From WTFV01 sp965203525 (GTDB lineage Bacteria > Acidobacteriota > Vicinamibacteria > Vicinamibacterales > UBA8438), in contig OZ241898.1 of NCBI GenBank assembly GCA_965203525.1, positions 5,022,001-5,086,000 of the forward strand: a stretch of DNA of 64,000 nucleotides, in the 5' to 3' direction. The position numbers and the translations under genes are program-made. The notes beneath the pieces were generated by a model, which ran no database searches, was not told where the DNA came from, and saw only the letters and a program-made list of their open reading frames with translations. This document shows positions 25,604-34,304 of the stretch, piece after piece; within the stretch, counting starts at the first letter, position 1; each line of letters starts with the position of its first letter.

Positions 25604-26758
25604 ATGAGCGAACCGGATCTCACCATCACGCTCGGCGTCGAGGAGGAGTTCTTCCTCGTCGACCCGGAGACGCGCGATCTGTTGTCCGATCCCGACCCGG
25701 GCATCTTCGAGGAGTGCGAGCGGAAGCGCGGGCCGCACACGGTCGTGCACGAAGCGCTCCGCTCCCAGATCGAGACCGCCACGAAGGTGTGCGGATCGGT
25801 GGCCGAGGCGCGCGCGGCGTTGCGCGAGACCCGCCGGCTGGTCGTGGAGTCGGCGGCGCGGCACGGGGCGGCGGTGATGGCCGCGTCCAGCCACCCTTTC
25901 GGCGCGTGGCAGTCGCAGCTCGTCACGCCCCGCCAGCGTTACGAGCGGCTCGCCGACACCTTCCAGGAGAGCATGCGCCGGCTGGTCGTCGGGGGCATGC
26001 ACGTCCACGCCGGCTTCGGCGATCCCGATTCCCGCATCCGGGTGATGACCGCCGTCCGGCGCTACCTGCCGCTGCTGCATGCGCTGTCGACGTCGTCGCC
26101 CTTCCACGACGGCCGCGAGACCGGGTTCAAGTCCTGCCGGTTGAGCATCATGGGCGCGCTGCCGCGTACCAGCATGCCGGGCCCGTTCCTGTCCCGGGCG
26201 GACTACGAACGCATCGTGGCGGCCTACCGGCGGATGGAGTTCATCGAGAACAGCAGCGAGCTGTGGTGGGACGTCCGGCCGTCGCAGGACTATCCGACGG
26301 TGGAGATGCGGATCTGCGACGCCTGTCCCCGGCTCGACGACGCGCTGAGCATCGTCGCGCTCTACGCCGCGCTCGTGCGGCGGCTGCTGCAACTGGACCG
26401 CCGGGGTCTGCTGCCGCCGGATCCGCCCACCGAGATCATCGCCGAGAACCGCTGGCTCGCCCAGCGCTACGGCGTGCTCGCCTTCCTCGGCAACGTCTGG
26501 GGCGCCGGCGGCCGGGTGGACATCCAGGACTACGCCGCCCGGCTCGTCGGGGAGCTGGCGAACGACGCCCGCGACCTCGGCTGCGAGGACGAGGTGCGGC
26601 ACGCGCTCGCCATCATCCACGACGGCAGCGGCGCCGACCGGCAGCTCGACCATTTCCGCCTCCGCCGGCTGGAGGGCGACACGCCGGAACAGGCGTTGCG
26701 GGCCGTCGTCGACCTGGTGGTCGCGGAAACGCGCGAAGGCATCGAAACCGGCGCGTAA
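25604..26758 (+). CDS. ybdK: Carboxylate-amine ligase, YbdK/GCS2 family
   Basis: This 384-residue cytoplasmic protein belongs to the glutamate-cysteine ligase 2 family. Motifs include the N-terminal TLGVEEEFFLVDPETR, GMHVHAGFGDPDSRI, SELWWDVRPSQDYPTVEMRICD and the C-terminal DGSGADRQL. The E. coli homologue has weak gamma-glutamylcysteine ligase activity; the natural substrates of most members are unknown, so the ligase may act on another amine. The gene is 36 bp downstream of the propeller gene and probably has nothing to do with it. It is followed after 34 bp by the AlbA_2 ATPase gene. The length is normal for the family. Confidence 0.92.
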   Translation: MSEPDLTITLGVEEEFFLVDPETRDLLSDPDPGIFEECERKRGPHTVVHEALRSQIETATKVCGSVAEARAALRETRRLVVESAARHGAAVMAASSHPFGAWQSQLVTPRQRYERLADTFQESMRRLVVGGMHVHAGFGDPDSRIRVMTAVRRYLPLLHALSTSSPFHDGRETGFKSCRLSIMGALPRTSMPGPFLSRADYERIVAAYRRMEFIENSSELWWDVRPSQDYPTVEMRICDACPRLDDALSIVALYAALVRRLLQLDRRGLLPPDPPTEIIAENRWLAQRYGVLAFLGNVWGAGGRVDIQDYAARLVGELANDARDLGCEDEVRHALAIIHDGSGADRQLDHFRLRRLEGDTPEQALRAVVDLVVAETREGIETGA

Positions 26759-26792
26759 TCTCCCGCCGCAAGCGCGGGAATCGAACCGGGCC

Positions 26793-27977
26793 ATGCTGAC
26801 GACGGGGGAACTGCGTGCGTTGATCGCGGCCCACGAGTCCGATCGCGTAGAGTTCACGGTTTCGACGAAGAAGACGGACAAGTTCGGGGAGGCGGTGTGC
26901 GCCTTCGCCAACGATTTTCCCGACCACGGACGGCCGGGGTATCTCATCGTCGGGGTGGACGACGGCGGAAAGGTCAGTGGTCTGTCCGTCAGCGATGCGC
27001 TGCTGCGAAATCTGGGGGCGTTGCGCTCGAACGTCAACATCGAACCGCTTCCCGCCATGACCGTGCGGAAGTATTCGTTGCCGGAGGGAGAGGTGGCGGT
27101 TGTCGAGGTCCTGCCGTCGGACCTGCCGCCCGTGCGCTACAAGGGCCGGGTCTGGATTCGCATCGGTCCCTCGCGCCGTGCCGCGAACCTGCAAGAAGAA
27201 CGGATTCTGATCGAGAAACGGACCGCTCGGCAACGGACCTTCGACGCCCGTCCGTGCAAGGGCTGCACGATCGACGACCTCGTCCCGGACCTGTTCCTGG
27301 TCTCCTACCTGCCGGCCGCCGTGGAGCGCACCGTGATCGAGGAGAACGACCGCGCTGACGAAGAACAGATGGCGTCGCTACGGTTCTACGACCTCGCCGC
27401 CGGCTGTCCTACGAACGCGGGCGTGCTGTTGTTCGGCAGGGATCCTCTGCGCTGGATTCCCGGCGCCTCGATTCAGTTCGTCCGCTGGGCCGGGAAGACG
27501 ATGGCGGACGACCCGATCGACGAGAAACGCTTCAGCGGCGACCTGGTCACGGTCCTCAGGGAAGTGCAGGCGTTCATGTCTCTTCCGGCGCGGCCGCGCC
27601 CCGTCGCGGAATCGGCTCTGCGGGAACGAACGGAGTCCGATTACCCGCTGGTGGCGATTCGCGAGTTGCTGTTGAACGCGGTCATGCACCGCTCGTACGA
27701 ATCGAATGCGCCGGTTCGGTTCTACTGGTACGACGACCGCATGGAGATCCAGAACCCCGGCGGGCTGTACGGCGTGGCGTCGCCGGAGAACTTCCCGCGC
27801 CAGACGGACTACCGCAATCCGGTTCTTTCCGAGGCCCTGGCGACGCTCGGCTACGTCAACGCGTTCGGGCGCGGCGTGATCCGTGCGCAGGAGGCGTTGC
27901 GGAGGAACGGGAATCCGGAGGCGGAGTTCACGTTCGAGCCGTCCCACGTGCTGGCGACCATCCGGCGGAAGCCATGA
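26793..27977 (+). CDS. AlbA_2 (Schlafen-like) DNA-binding domain protein with ATP-binding C-terminus
   Basis: This 394-residue protein starts with an AlbA_2/Schlafen-type domain (roughly 1-130: ESDRVEFTVSTKKTDKFGEAVCAFAND, GYLIVGVDDGGKVSGL, RVWIRIGPSRRAA). It continues with a middle region (NAGVLLFGRDPLRWIPGA) and a histidine-kinase-like ATP-binding segment (AIRELLLNAVMHRSYE, then IQNPGGLYG), the classic AlbA_2 plus HATPase_c_4 layout. Relatives are transcription regulators or accessory/defence proteins. It overlaps the following ParA-type gene by 4 bp (ATGA). Codon use is less extreme in GC than the flanking metabolic genes. A two-gene accessory module is inferred. Confidence 0.88.
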   Translation: MLTTGELRALIAAHESDRVEFTVSTKKTDKFGEAVCAFANDFPDHGRPGYLIVGVDDGGKVSGLSVSDALLRNLGALRSNVNIEPLPAMTVRKYSLPEGEVAVVEVLPSDLPPVRYKGRVWIRIGPSRRAANLQEERILIEKRTARQRTFDARPCKGCTIDDLVPDLFLVSYLPAAVERTVIEENDRADEEQMASLRFYDLAAGCPTNAGVLLFGRDPLRWIPGASIQFVRWAGKTMADDPIDEKRFSGDLVTVLREVQAFMSLPARPRPVAESALRERTESDYPLVAIRELLLNAVMHRSYESNAPVRFYWYDDRMEIQNPGGLYGVASPENFPRQTDYRNPVLSEALATLGYVNAFGRGVIRAQEALRRNGNPEAEFTFEPSHVLATIRRKP

Positions 27978-28969
27978 AGACGATCGCATTCTTCAACAAC
28001 AAGGGAGGGGTCGGCAAGACGACGCTGGTCTACCACGTCGCCTGGATGTACGCGGAGCTCGGATACTCGGTGGTGGCCGCGGACCTCGATCCGCAGGCGA
28101 ATCTGAGCGCCGTGTTCCTCGACGAGGAACGTCTCGAGCGGTTGTGGCCCGACGGCGATCATCCGGACAGCATTCTCGGTGCGTTGTCGCCCGTCCTGAG
28201 AGGTCTCGGCGACGTCCGGGAGCCGCACGTCGAGCCGATCGCGGACAACCTCGGCCTGGTCGTCGGCGACCTGGGACTGTCCACCTTCGAGGCGAAGCTG
28301 TCCTCGGCGTGGCCGGGCTGCCTGGATCGGGACGAATCGGCGTTTCGCACCGAGTCGGCTTTCCATCGGACGATCCGCAACGCCGCCGGCAAGCAGGGCG
28401 CCGACCTGGCGTTGATCGACGTCGGACCGAACCTGGGCGCCATCAACCGGGCGGCGATCGTGGCGGCGGACTTCGTGGTCTTTCCGCTCGCGCCCGATCT
28501 GTTTTCCCTCCAGGCGCTCCGCAACGTCGGACCGACGCTCCGCGCGTGGCGCGGCGAATGGCAGGATCGCCTTGACCGAAGTCCGCGGGTGTGTGATCTC
28601 GAGTTGCCGTCGGCCGACGTCGTGCCGGCCGGCTACGTCGTGATGCAGCACGCGGTGCGCGCGGGGCGGCCCGTGCAGGCGTACCGGAAATGGATCCGGC
28701 GGATACCCGGCGTGTATCACAGGGAAGTGCTGGATCGGAACGGCGGCGTCTCTTCGACCGACGACGACGCCGAACGTCTGGCCACCCTCAAGCACTACCG
28801 CAGCCTGATGGCCATGGCCCACGAAGTCCGCAAGCCGATGTTCCATCTCAGGGCGGCGGACGGTGCGCTCGGCGGCCACATCCACGCCGTGAAGGACTGC
28901 TACCGGGATTTCGAGAAGCTCGCGACGGCGATAGCCGCCAGGTGCGGCGTGCGGATCGGCCGCGAGTGA
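27974..28969 (+). CDS. ParA-family P-loop ATPase
   Basis: This 331-residue protein opens with the deviant Walker A motif of ParA/MinD ATPases, FFNNKGGVGKTT (6-17), and has AADLDPQANLSAVF as the Walker A' region and LALIDVGPNLGAINRAAIVAADFVVFPL as Walker B and downstream. The C-terminal 100 residues are longer than in a typical plasmid ParA. No ParB gene and no parS-like array is adjacent; instead the gene is translationally coupled to the AlbA_2 ATPase. Chromosome or plasmid partition is therefore unlikely, and regulation or positioning of its partner is a better guess. It is followed by a gene-free stretch. Confidence 0.88.
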   Translation: MKTIAFFNNKGGVGKTTLVYHVAWMYAELGYSVVAADLDPQANLSAVFLDEERLERLWPDGDHPDSILGALSPVLRGLGDVREPHVEPIADNLGLVVGDLGLSTFEAKLSSAWPGCLDRDESAFRTESAFHRTIRNAAGKQGADLALIDVGPNLGAINRAAIVAADFVVFPLAPDLFSLQALRNVGPTLRAWRGEWQDRLDRSPRVCDLELPSADVVPAGYVVMQHAVRAGRPVQAYRKWIRRIPGVYHREVLDRNGGVSSTDDDAERLATLKHYRSLMAMAHEVRKPMFHLRAADGALGGHIHAVKDCYRDFEKLATAIAARCGVRIGRE

Positions 28970-29282
28970 CCGTCCGGCGCGCCCGCTCGGGTCCGGCGGC
29001 GTCAGGCACGGACACGCGCGTCCGGCATGGCCGGCGCGTCGTCGACCACGAATCCGGGCGCCGCGACCGCTCGCGGCGTGGTATAACGGTGGCGGTCGGA
29101 GTCGCGGCCGACGGTGCGCGGTCGGCGCCGGTTCCGAACCCGGGGCGGCATAATCGGCGGTTCGGGGTCCGTCACGCGCGGCGCCACCGGCCGCCGGATC
29201 GTGAACGTCGCCCGCGAGAAACCGAGCGCCGCGGCGCCGCGGCGCCGGTCGGATCGTGAACGGAGCAGGGGAGGACTGGACG
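28970..29282. other. Gene-free stretch before the cytochrome/monooxygenase gene
   Basis: No gene is seen. A perfect small hairpin (CCGCGA/TCGCGG, four-base loop) lies at 29061-29076, and TATAAC at 29082-29087 could be a -10 element, though no clear -35 accompanies it. CGGATCGTGAACG occurs at 29195 and 29250, a weak short repeat. A GGGGAGG ribosome-binding site at about 29268-29275 serves the next gene. Confidence 0.4.
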
Positions 29283-30599
29283 ATGAACGGGATCCATTGC
29301 TGCAGCTACGCCCGTTTCGCCATTCGCGCCGGAGTCGTCGCCGCCGTCGTGGGGCTGGCGCTGTTCGCCGCGGCCGGTCTGGCCGGCGCGCAGACCGCCG
29401 GCGCGGAGCCGACGTTCACGAAGGACGTGCTGCCGATCCTGCAGCGCGCCTGCCAGCAATGTCACCGGCCCGGATCGGTGGCGCCGATGTCGCTGCTGAC
29501 CTACGCCGAGGTCCGGCCGTGGGCGCGCGCCATCCGCGACAAGACCGCGCAGCGCGAGATGCCGCCGTGGTTCATCGAGCGCAACGTCGGCGTCCGCGCT
29601 TTCAAGGAGGATCCGTCGCTGGCGGACGAGGAGATCGCCACCATCGCGCGCTGGGTCGAGGCAGGCGCGCCGCGCGGCAACCCGGCCGACGCGCCGCCGC
29701 CGATCGAGCTCGCGGCGCTGGACGACTGGCGCATCGGAGAACCCGAGTGGATCGTCGAGCTGCCCGAGGCGCAGACGATCGGCGCGGTCGACGCCGACCG
29801 CTGGCTCAACATCTGGGCCGACTCGCGCCTGACCGAGGACCGCTACATCAAGGCGGTCGAGACGAAGCCGTCGCCGGGCGCCTACCCGGTCGTGCACCAC
29901 GTGGCGACGTCGATGGTCTGGGAGGACGAGAACGGCGAGGAAGGCGGCGGGTTCCTCAACGAGTACGCCATGGGCAAGAACGGCGACATCTTTCCCGAGG
30001 GGACCGGCCGCCTGATCCGGGCGGGCACGCAGATCCGGTTCAACATGCACTACAGCTCGGTCGGCGAGGAGATCGAGGACCGGACGCGCGTCGGCTTCCA
30101 GTTCCATCCGGCCGGTCACGTGCCGGAGCGGGTCCTGATCTCGCGGCACGTCGGCGACAGCTTCGACACCCTCGACATCCGGGCCGGCGAGGACAACGCG
30201 CGCAGCGACGGCTACTACGTGCTCCCGGAGCCGACGCAGGTCACCGGCTTCCAGCCCCACATGCACATTCGGGGGAAGCGGATGTGCGTCGAGGCGATCC
30301 GCCCGAACGGCGCCATCGAGACGCTGAGCTGCACGAAGCACAACTTCGGCTGGCACATCGTCTACAACTACGCCGACCACGAGGCGCCGCTGCTGCCGGC
30401 CGGCACCATCCTGCACGTGATCGGCTGGCACGACAACACGGCGTCGAACCGCTACAACCCCGACCCGAAGAACTGGGTGGGGTTCGGCAACCGCTCCATC
30501 GACGACATGAGCTTCGCCTGGATGAGCTTCTACCACATGCCGCCGGACGAGTTCGAGCGCAAGCTGGCGGAGCGCGCGCGGTCGGCCAACAACGACTGA
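29283..30599 (+). CDS. c-type cytochrome fused to copper type II monooxygenase-like domain
   Basis: This 438-residue exported protein starts at ATG 29283, preferred over an upstream ATG at 29256 because of the GGGGAGG site. After the signal peptide (VVAAVVGLALFAAAGLAGAQ) comes an atypical cytochrome segment with CQQCH (TFTKDVLPILQRACQQCH). The second half shows histidine pairs of the copper type II ascorbate-dependent monooxygenase/PHM fold: HHVATS, FNMHYSS, and PHMHIRGKRM near the end, followed by IGWHDN. In Acidobacteriota such fusions are common and uncharacterised; a periplasmic redox enzyme is the reasonable call. Its final codons and stop are partly repeated 59 bp downstream. Confidence 0.88.
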   Translation: MNGIHCCSYARFAIRAGVVAAVVGLALFAAAGLAGAQTAGAEPTFTKDVLPILQRACQQCHRPGSVAPMSLLTYAEVRPWARAIRDKTAQREMPPWFIERNVGVRAFKEDPSLADEEIATIARWVEAGAPRGNPADAPPPIELAALDDWRIGEPEWIVELPEAQTIGAVDADRWLNIWADSRLTEDRYIKAVETKPSPGAYPVVHHVATSMVWEDENGEEGGGFLNEYAMGKNGDIFPEGTGRLIRAGTQIRFNMHYSSVGEEIEDRTRVGFQFHPAGHVPERVLISRHVGDSFDTLDIRAGEDNARSDGYYVLPEPTQVTGFQPHMHIRGKRMCVEAIRPNGAIETLSCTKHNFGWHIVYNYADHEAPLLPAGTILHVIGWHDNTASNRYNPDPKNWVGFGNRSIDDMSFAWMSFYHMPPDEFERKLAERARSANND

Positions 30600-30676
30600 C
30601 GCGCGCGGAGCGCCGCCGACCTGTCCGACACGCCCGCGGCGGTCCGCGCAACGACTGACGCGCGCGCGGAGCGCCG
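30591..30676. repeat. 59-bp-offset duplication of a gene 3' end
   Basis: AACGACTGACGCGCGCGGAG, spanning the last codons and stop of the cytochrome/monooxygenase gene at 30591, is repeated from 30650 with a two-base insertion. The second copy is outside the gene. Confidence 0.75.
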
Positions 30677-30740
30677 GGAAACTGCAAGGCCGGCCGGCGA
30701 AATTTCGGGGACCACGAGATTCCACGGGGGGGGCAGAGCG

Positions 30741-31592
30741 ATGACGGCGAGGCGATGCGCGGTCCGCGGCCTCGCGGCGCTCGTCGGGGCGTTGCTGCTC
30801 GGCGGCGCGCCGGCGGCGTCGGCCCAGACCTACCACAGCGGCCAGAACCTGCAGCCGGTCTTCGAAGGCTGGGAGCAGAACGCCGACGGCAGCTTCAACA
30901 TGGTCTTCGGGTACCTGAACCGGAACTACGAAGAGCACCTGAACGTTCCGGTCGGGGCGGACAACCACTTCGAGCCGGGCGCCGCCGATCGGGGGCAGCC
31001 GACGTTCTTCTATCCGCGGCGGCAGCGCTTCGCCTTCCGCGTCCGCGTGCCGGCCGACTGGGGCGACAAGGAGCTGGTCTGGACCGTCACCGCGCACGGC
31101 CGGACGGACCGGGCGGTCGGGTGGCTGGTGCCGGCGCAGATCATCGACGAGCAGGTGATCGCGATGAACCGGAGCGGCGGCGGCGCGCCCGACGTCGTCA
31201 ACGCGGCGCCCGCGATCGTGCTGGTCGAAAGCACGGAGCGCTCCGTGCGGGTGGGCGAGCCGCTGACCCTGACCGCGATCATCCGCGACGACGGCGTTCC
31301 GGAGATGCGTCCCGCCCGCCAGAGCCGCCCCCCGGGGCGCCGCAACGCGCTCGGCCTGCGGCTGACGTGGATCCAGTACCGCGGGCCGGGAACGGTCGAC
31401 TTCGATCCCTGGAGCGCCCCGATGGAGGATCACACCCCGGGCTGGACGCCGCCGCCGCTGCCCGCGGACGGACGCGTCGTCACGACGGCACGGTTCAGCG
31501 CGCCGGGGACCTACGTCATCCGCGGGATGGCCGACGACGGCTATCTGTATACGGCCGCCGACGTCACCGTCACCGTCACCGTCACGCACTGA
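30741..31592 (+). CDS. Secreted protein of unknown function
   Basis: This 283-residue protein has a Sec leader (GLAALVGALLLGGAPAASAQ). The body is beta-rich with no catalytic motif recognised: QNLQPVFEGWEQNADGSFNMVFGYLNRNYEEHL near the start and FSAPGTYVIRGMADDGYL near the end, the latter like an Ig-like or bacterial cadherin-type strand. Related sequences occur in Acidobacteriota beside cytochrome genes, as here. It ends in a short run of GTCACC hexamers encoding VTVTVTVT, so the C-terminal length may vary between strains. It sits 23 bp before a cytochrome c gene on the same strand; the two are probably one operon. Confidence 0.8.
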   Translation: MTARRCAVRGLAALVGALLLGGAPAASAQTYHSGQNLQPVFEGWEQNADGSFNMVFGYLNRNYEEHLNVPVGADNHFEPGAADRGQPTFFYPRRQRFAFRVRVPADWGDKELVWTVTAHGRTDRAVGWLVPAQIIDEQVIAMNRSGGGAPDVVNAAPAIVLVESTERSVRVGEPLTLTAIIRDDGVPEMRPARQSRPPGRRNALGLRLTWIQYRGPGTVDFDPWSAPMEDHTPGWTPPPLPADGRVVTTARFSAPGTYVIRGMADDGYLYTAADVTVTVTVTH

Positions 31593-31615
31593 CTCCGGGG
31601 CCGGTTCGCAGGACC

Positions 31616-32461
31616 ATGCAGACAGCATTGAAGACCGTGCGGCGGAGGCTGCCTCGGCGCGTCGGTCCGGCGGCGGGCGCCGCACCGGCCGCGGCGCGGC
31701 GGAGGTCGCCCCGGCGCGTCGAGCTGGCGCTCGGCGCCGCGCTGGCCCTTGCCGTCCCGCTCGGCGGCCCGCCGGAGGCGCAGGCGGGGCAGGAGGAGGA
31801 ACGGACGACGGTGTGGGACGGCGTCTACACCGCCGAGCAGGCCGCCCGCGGCAAGATCGTCTACGACCGGAATTGCGGGGCCTGCCACCTGCCCGACATG
31901 AGCGGCTCGGACGAGGCGCGCCCGCTCGCCGGCGAGCGCTTCATGCAGGACTGGCGCGAGGACACCGTACACACGCTGTTCACCCGCATCCGGAACCTGA
32001 TGCCGTTCGACGAGCCGGCGACGCTTGGCGAACAGGCATACCTGGACAGCGTCGCCTACATCCTGGAATTCAACGGTTTCCCGCCCGGCGATCACGAGCT
32101 GGCGCCGGACGGCCTCGCGGACCTCCGGATCGAGGGCCGGGAGGGGCCGGCCGAGGTGCCGAGCTTCGCGCTGGTGCAGGTGGTCGGTTGCCTGACCGAA
32201 GACGGCGCCGGGTGGCGGCTGACGAACGCCACCCGGGCCGTCCGCACGCGCGACCCGTCCGCCGCGACCGAAGACGAGCTGGGCGCCCTCGGCGTCCGCC
32301 CGCCCGGCACGCGGACCTTCGGGCTGATGAACGTCTATCCCGACCCGGCCGCGCACGCCGGCCACCGGATGGCGGTCAAGGGCTTCCTGATCCGGGACCC
32401 GGCCGGCGACCGGATCAACGTCAGCTCGCTCGGCATGGTGGCCGCCGCCTGCGCGCGGTAA
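31616..32461 (+). CDS. Mono-haem cytochrome c family protein with duplicated leader
   Basis: This 281-residue protein carries one CGACH motif (about residues 87-91) in a cytochrome c domain that starts RGKIVYDRNCGACHLPDMSG and ends with the distal FDEPATLGEQAYLDSVAYIL. The 110 C-terminal residues have no recognised domain. The signal peptide is unusual: the Arg-rich patch RRRLPRRV is repeated as RRRSPRRV, because a 26-bp sequence at 31639 recurs at 31696 (57-bp offset, in frame). The result is two basic patches in front of one hydrophobic core (LALGAALALAVPLGG). Electron transfer in the periplasm is likely. The stop is followed by the convergent ankyrin gene. Confidence 0.85.
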   Translation: MQTALKTVRRRLPRRVGPAAGAAPAAARRRSPRRVELALGAALALAVPLGGPPEAQAGQEEERTTVWDGVYTAEQAARGKIVYDRNCGACHLPDMSGSDEARPLAGERFMQDWREDTVHTLFTRIRNLMPFDEPATLGEQAYLDSVAYILEFNGFPPGDHELAPDGLADLRIEGREGPAEVPSFALVQVVGCLTEDGAGWRLTNATRAVRTRDPSAATEDELGALGVRPPGTRTFGLMNVYPDPAAHAGHRMAVKGFLIRDPAGDRINVSSLGMVAAACAR

Positions 32462-32486
32462 GCGAAGGCGGCCCGGTTGCAGGCTC

Positions 32487-34052
32487 CTACTGCTGCCCGG
32501 CCGGCTTCGCCACCGCCACGCTGTTGACGTCCTTGGCGTGCTTCGCCGCGTCGTAGACTTCGCGGTCCCGCATGAGCCGCCGCAGCAGTTCCGCGGTGTG
32601 GTCCGCACGCTTCACGGTGCCGGTGTAGTGCACGCCGTCGGCGATGCGCAACGGCGTCCATCCTTCGTTGCTTTCCGCGAGCAGGTCGGCGCCCCGCGCG
32701 GCCAGGAACTCCACGATCGGATTCGCGCCGCGGAGGGCGGCGCCGTGCAGCGCCGTGTAGCCCCGATCGTCGGCCCGGTTCACGTCGCGGTCGCCCAGCT
32801 CCCAAGCCAGCTCGACGGCTTCGAACGCCTCTTCGTTGGTCCCGGCGCTCTCGCCCAAGTTGAAGATGCCGACGCCGGCGGCGACCATCAGCGGCGACGC
32901 GTTGCCCGCGGTCGGCAGCCGCGTGTCGGCGCCGTACTCCGCCAGCAGGCGCATGAGCGGCGCGTCGGCATGCTTGGCGGCCAGCAGATACGGCGTCGCC
33001 CCGACGCGGTTCAGGTTGTTCCGCTCGCGGTTGTTGAACCGCTCGGTCTGCCGCGCGTTCGGATTCGCGCCGTTGTCCAGCAGGAAGCGGGCGAACGCCA
33101 GCGTGTCGACCCGGTCGAGCAGCACCACCGGCGGCATGCCCTTGCCGGAGTTCGGCCGCCGCGTGTAGGCCAACTGGTGCAGGGCCGTCCAGCCCTGCTC
33201 GGCCCCGTTCGGGTCGGCGCCGCGCTCGACGAGGTACTGCGCCAGCGAGAAGTGCCCGTTCATCACCGCGAGGACCAGGGCGCTCGTGCCCGCGTTCGGG
33301 TCGCGCGTCCGAGGCGCGCCTTCCGCGGCGTCGGTCCCGGCGGCGGGCGGCCGGATCGTGTCGTTGGCGTCCGCGCCCGCCGCGAGCAGCGCGCGCACCG
33401 CGTCGGCCTTGCCCGCGCGCACCGCGAACAGCAGCGCCGACCAGCCCGCGGCCGACCGCTCGTCGACGTCCGCGCCGAGCTCGATCAGCGTATGGACGGC
33501 GGCCGGGTGGTTCTCGGCGGCGGCCCAGTGCAGCGCGGTCTGGTCGCGCCAGCTTTCCCGGGCGCGGAGGTCGGCGCCGCGCGCCAGCAGCAGCCGCAGC
33601 ACGTCGACGTCGCCGGTGCGCGCCGCCGTCATCAGCACCGTCTCGCCCTCCGGCAGGGTCGTGTCCGGGTCGGCGCCGGCGGCGAGGAGCGCCTCGACGA
33701 TCGGCGCGCTCCCGCGGCCGGCGGCGAGGACGAGGGGCGTCACGCCGTAGCGGTTGGCGGTTTCGGCGTCCGCTCCCGCCCCGAGCAGAAGCTGCGCCGT
33801 CTCGACGTCGCCCCGGTACGCCGCCCAGTGCAGCGCCGTCGTGCCGTCGGCCTCGGCGGCGTCGACGTCGGCCTCGCGCTCCAGCAGGGCGCGGACGGCG
33901 TCTGTGTCCGACGCCTTCGCGGCGTCGACCAGCGGCAGGTCCCGGCCCGCGGAGGCCGGCGCCGCCAGACCGGCGAAAGGCGCGCCGACGAGTACGCCGG
34001 CCACGAACAGAACGGCATGCCACGACCCGAACGCTCCGTGCTTTCCGCGCAT
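32487..34052 (-). CDS. Exported ankyrin-repeat protein, copy 2
   Basis: This 521-residue protein begins at the ATG at 34052, which has an AGGAGG site 8 bases upstream; a longer frame to 34097 lacks one. After a leader (AVLFVAGVLVGAPFAGLAAPASA) come about twelve ankyrin repeats (DGTTALHWAAYRGDVETAQLLLGAGA and similar) with a short insert in the middle (PPAAGTDAAEGAPRTRDP). It is clearly homologous to the exported ankyrin protein at 18105-19589. Here the gene is divergent from the second DUF1592 gene, so a shared 252-bp promoter region could drive both. As with copy 1, a scaffold role for the DUF1592/DUF1552 pair is inferred. Confidence 0.92.
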   Translation of the reverse strand: MRGKHGAFGSWHAVLFVAGVLVGAPFAGLAAPASAGRDLPLVDAAKASDTDAVRALLEREADVDAAEADGTTALHWAAYRGDVETAQLLLGAGADAETANRYGVTPLVLAAGRGSAPIVEALLAAGADPDTTLPEGETVLMTAARTGDVDVLRLLLARGADLRARESWRDQTALHWAAAENHPAAVHTLIELGADVDERSAAGWSALLFAVRAGKADAVRALLAAGADANDTIRPPAAGTDAAEGAPRTRDPNAGTSALVLAVMNGHFSLAQYLVERGADPNGAEQGWTALHQLAYTRRPNSGKGMPPVVLLDRVDTLAFARFLLDNGANPNARQTERFNNRERNNLNRVGATPYLLAAKHADAPLMRLLAEYGADTRLPTAGNASPLMVAAGVGIFNLGESAGTNEEAFEAVELAWELGDRDVNRADDRGYTALHGAALRGANPIVEFLAARGADLLAESNEGWTPLRIADGVHYTGTVKRADHTAELLRRLMRDREVYDAAKHAKDVNSVAVAKPAGQQ

Positions 34053-34304
34053 TTCCTTGCCTCCTCGGATGCCCGCGGCGCCGACGTCTGCGATCACGAT
34101 GCGATGCTACCGCATTGCGCTCCCCGGCGCCCGTCCGGGCTTCCGGCCGATGCAGCCCGCTCGCACCGTCCGGCGGTCGACGCGCGCGGCGTTCGGCGGA
34201 TTGGCGGTTGACAACGGTTGCGGACGACGTAGGATATACGCGGGTCGGGAGGGCGGTTTCGTTTCGGCGGCCGGGTGGAACCGGCCGCGGCGGCGGGAAA
34301 TCCG

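Noticed and set aside
26740..26792. Terminator between ybdK-like and AlbA_2 genes
   Set aside because: TCCCGC/GCGGGA can form only a six-base stem with no T-tract, too weak to call.
27974..28969. Plasmid or chromosome origin/partition locus
   Set aside because: The ParA-type gene has no ParB, no parS-like sites and no iterons; it is coupled to an AlbA_2 protein instead.
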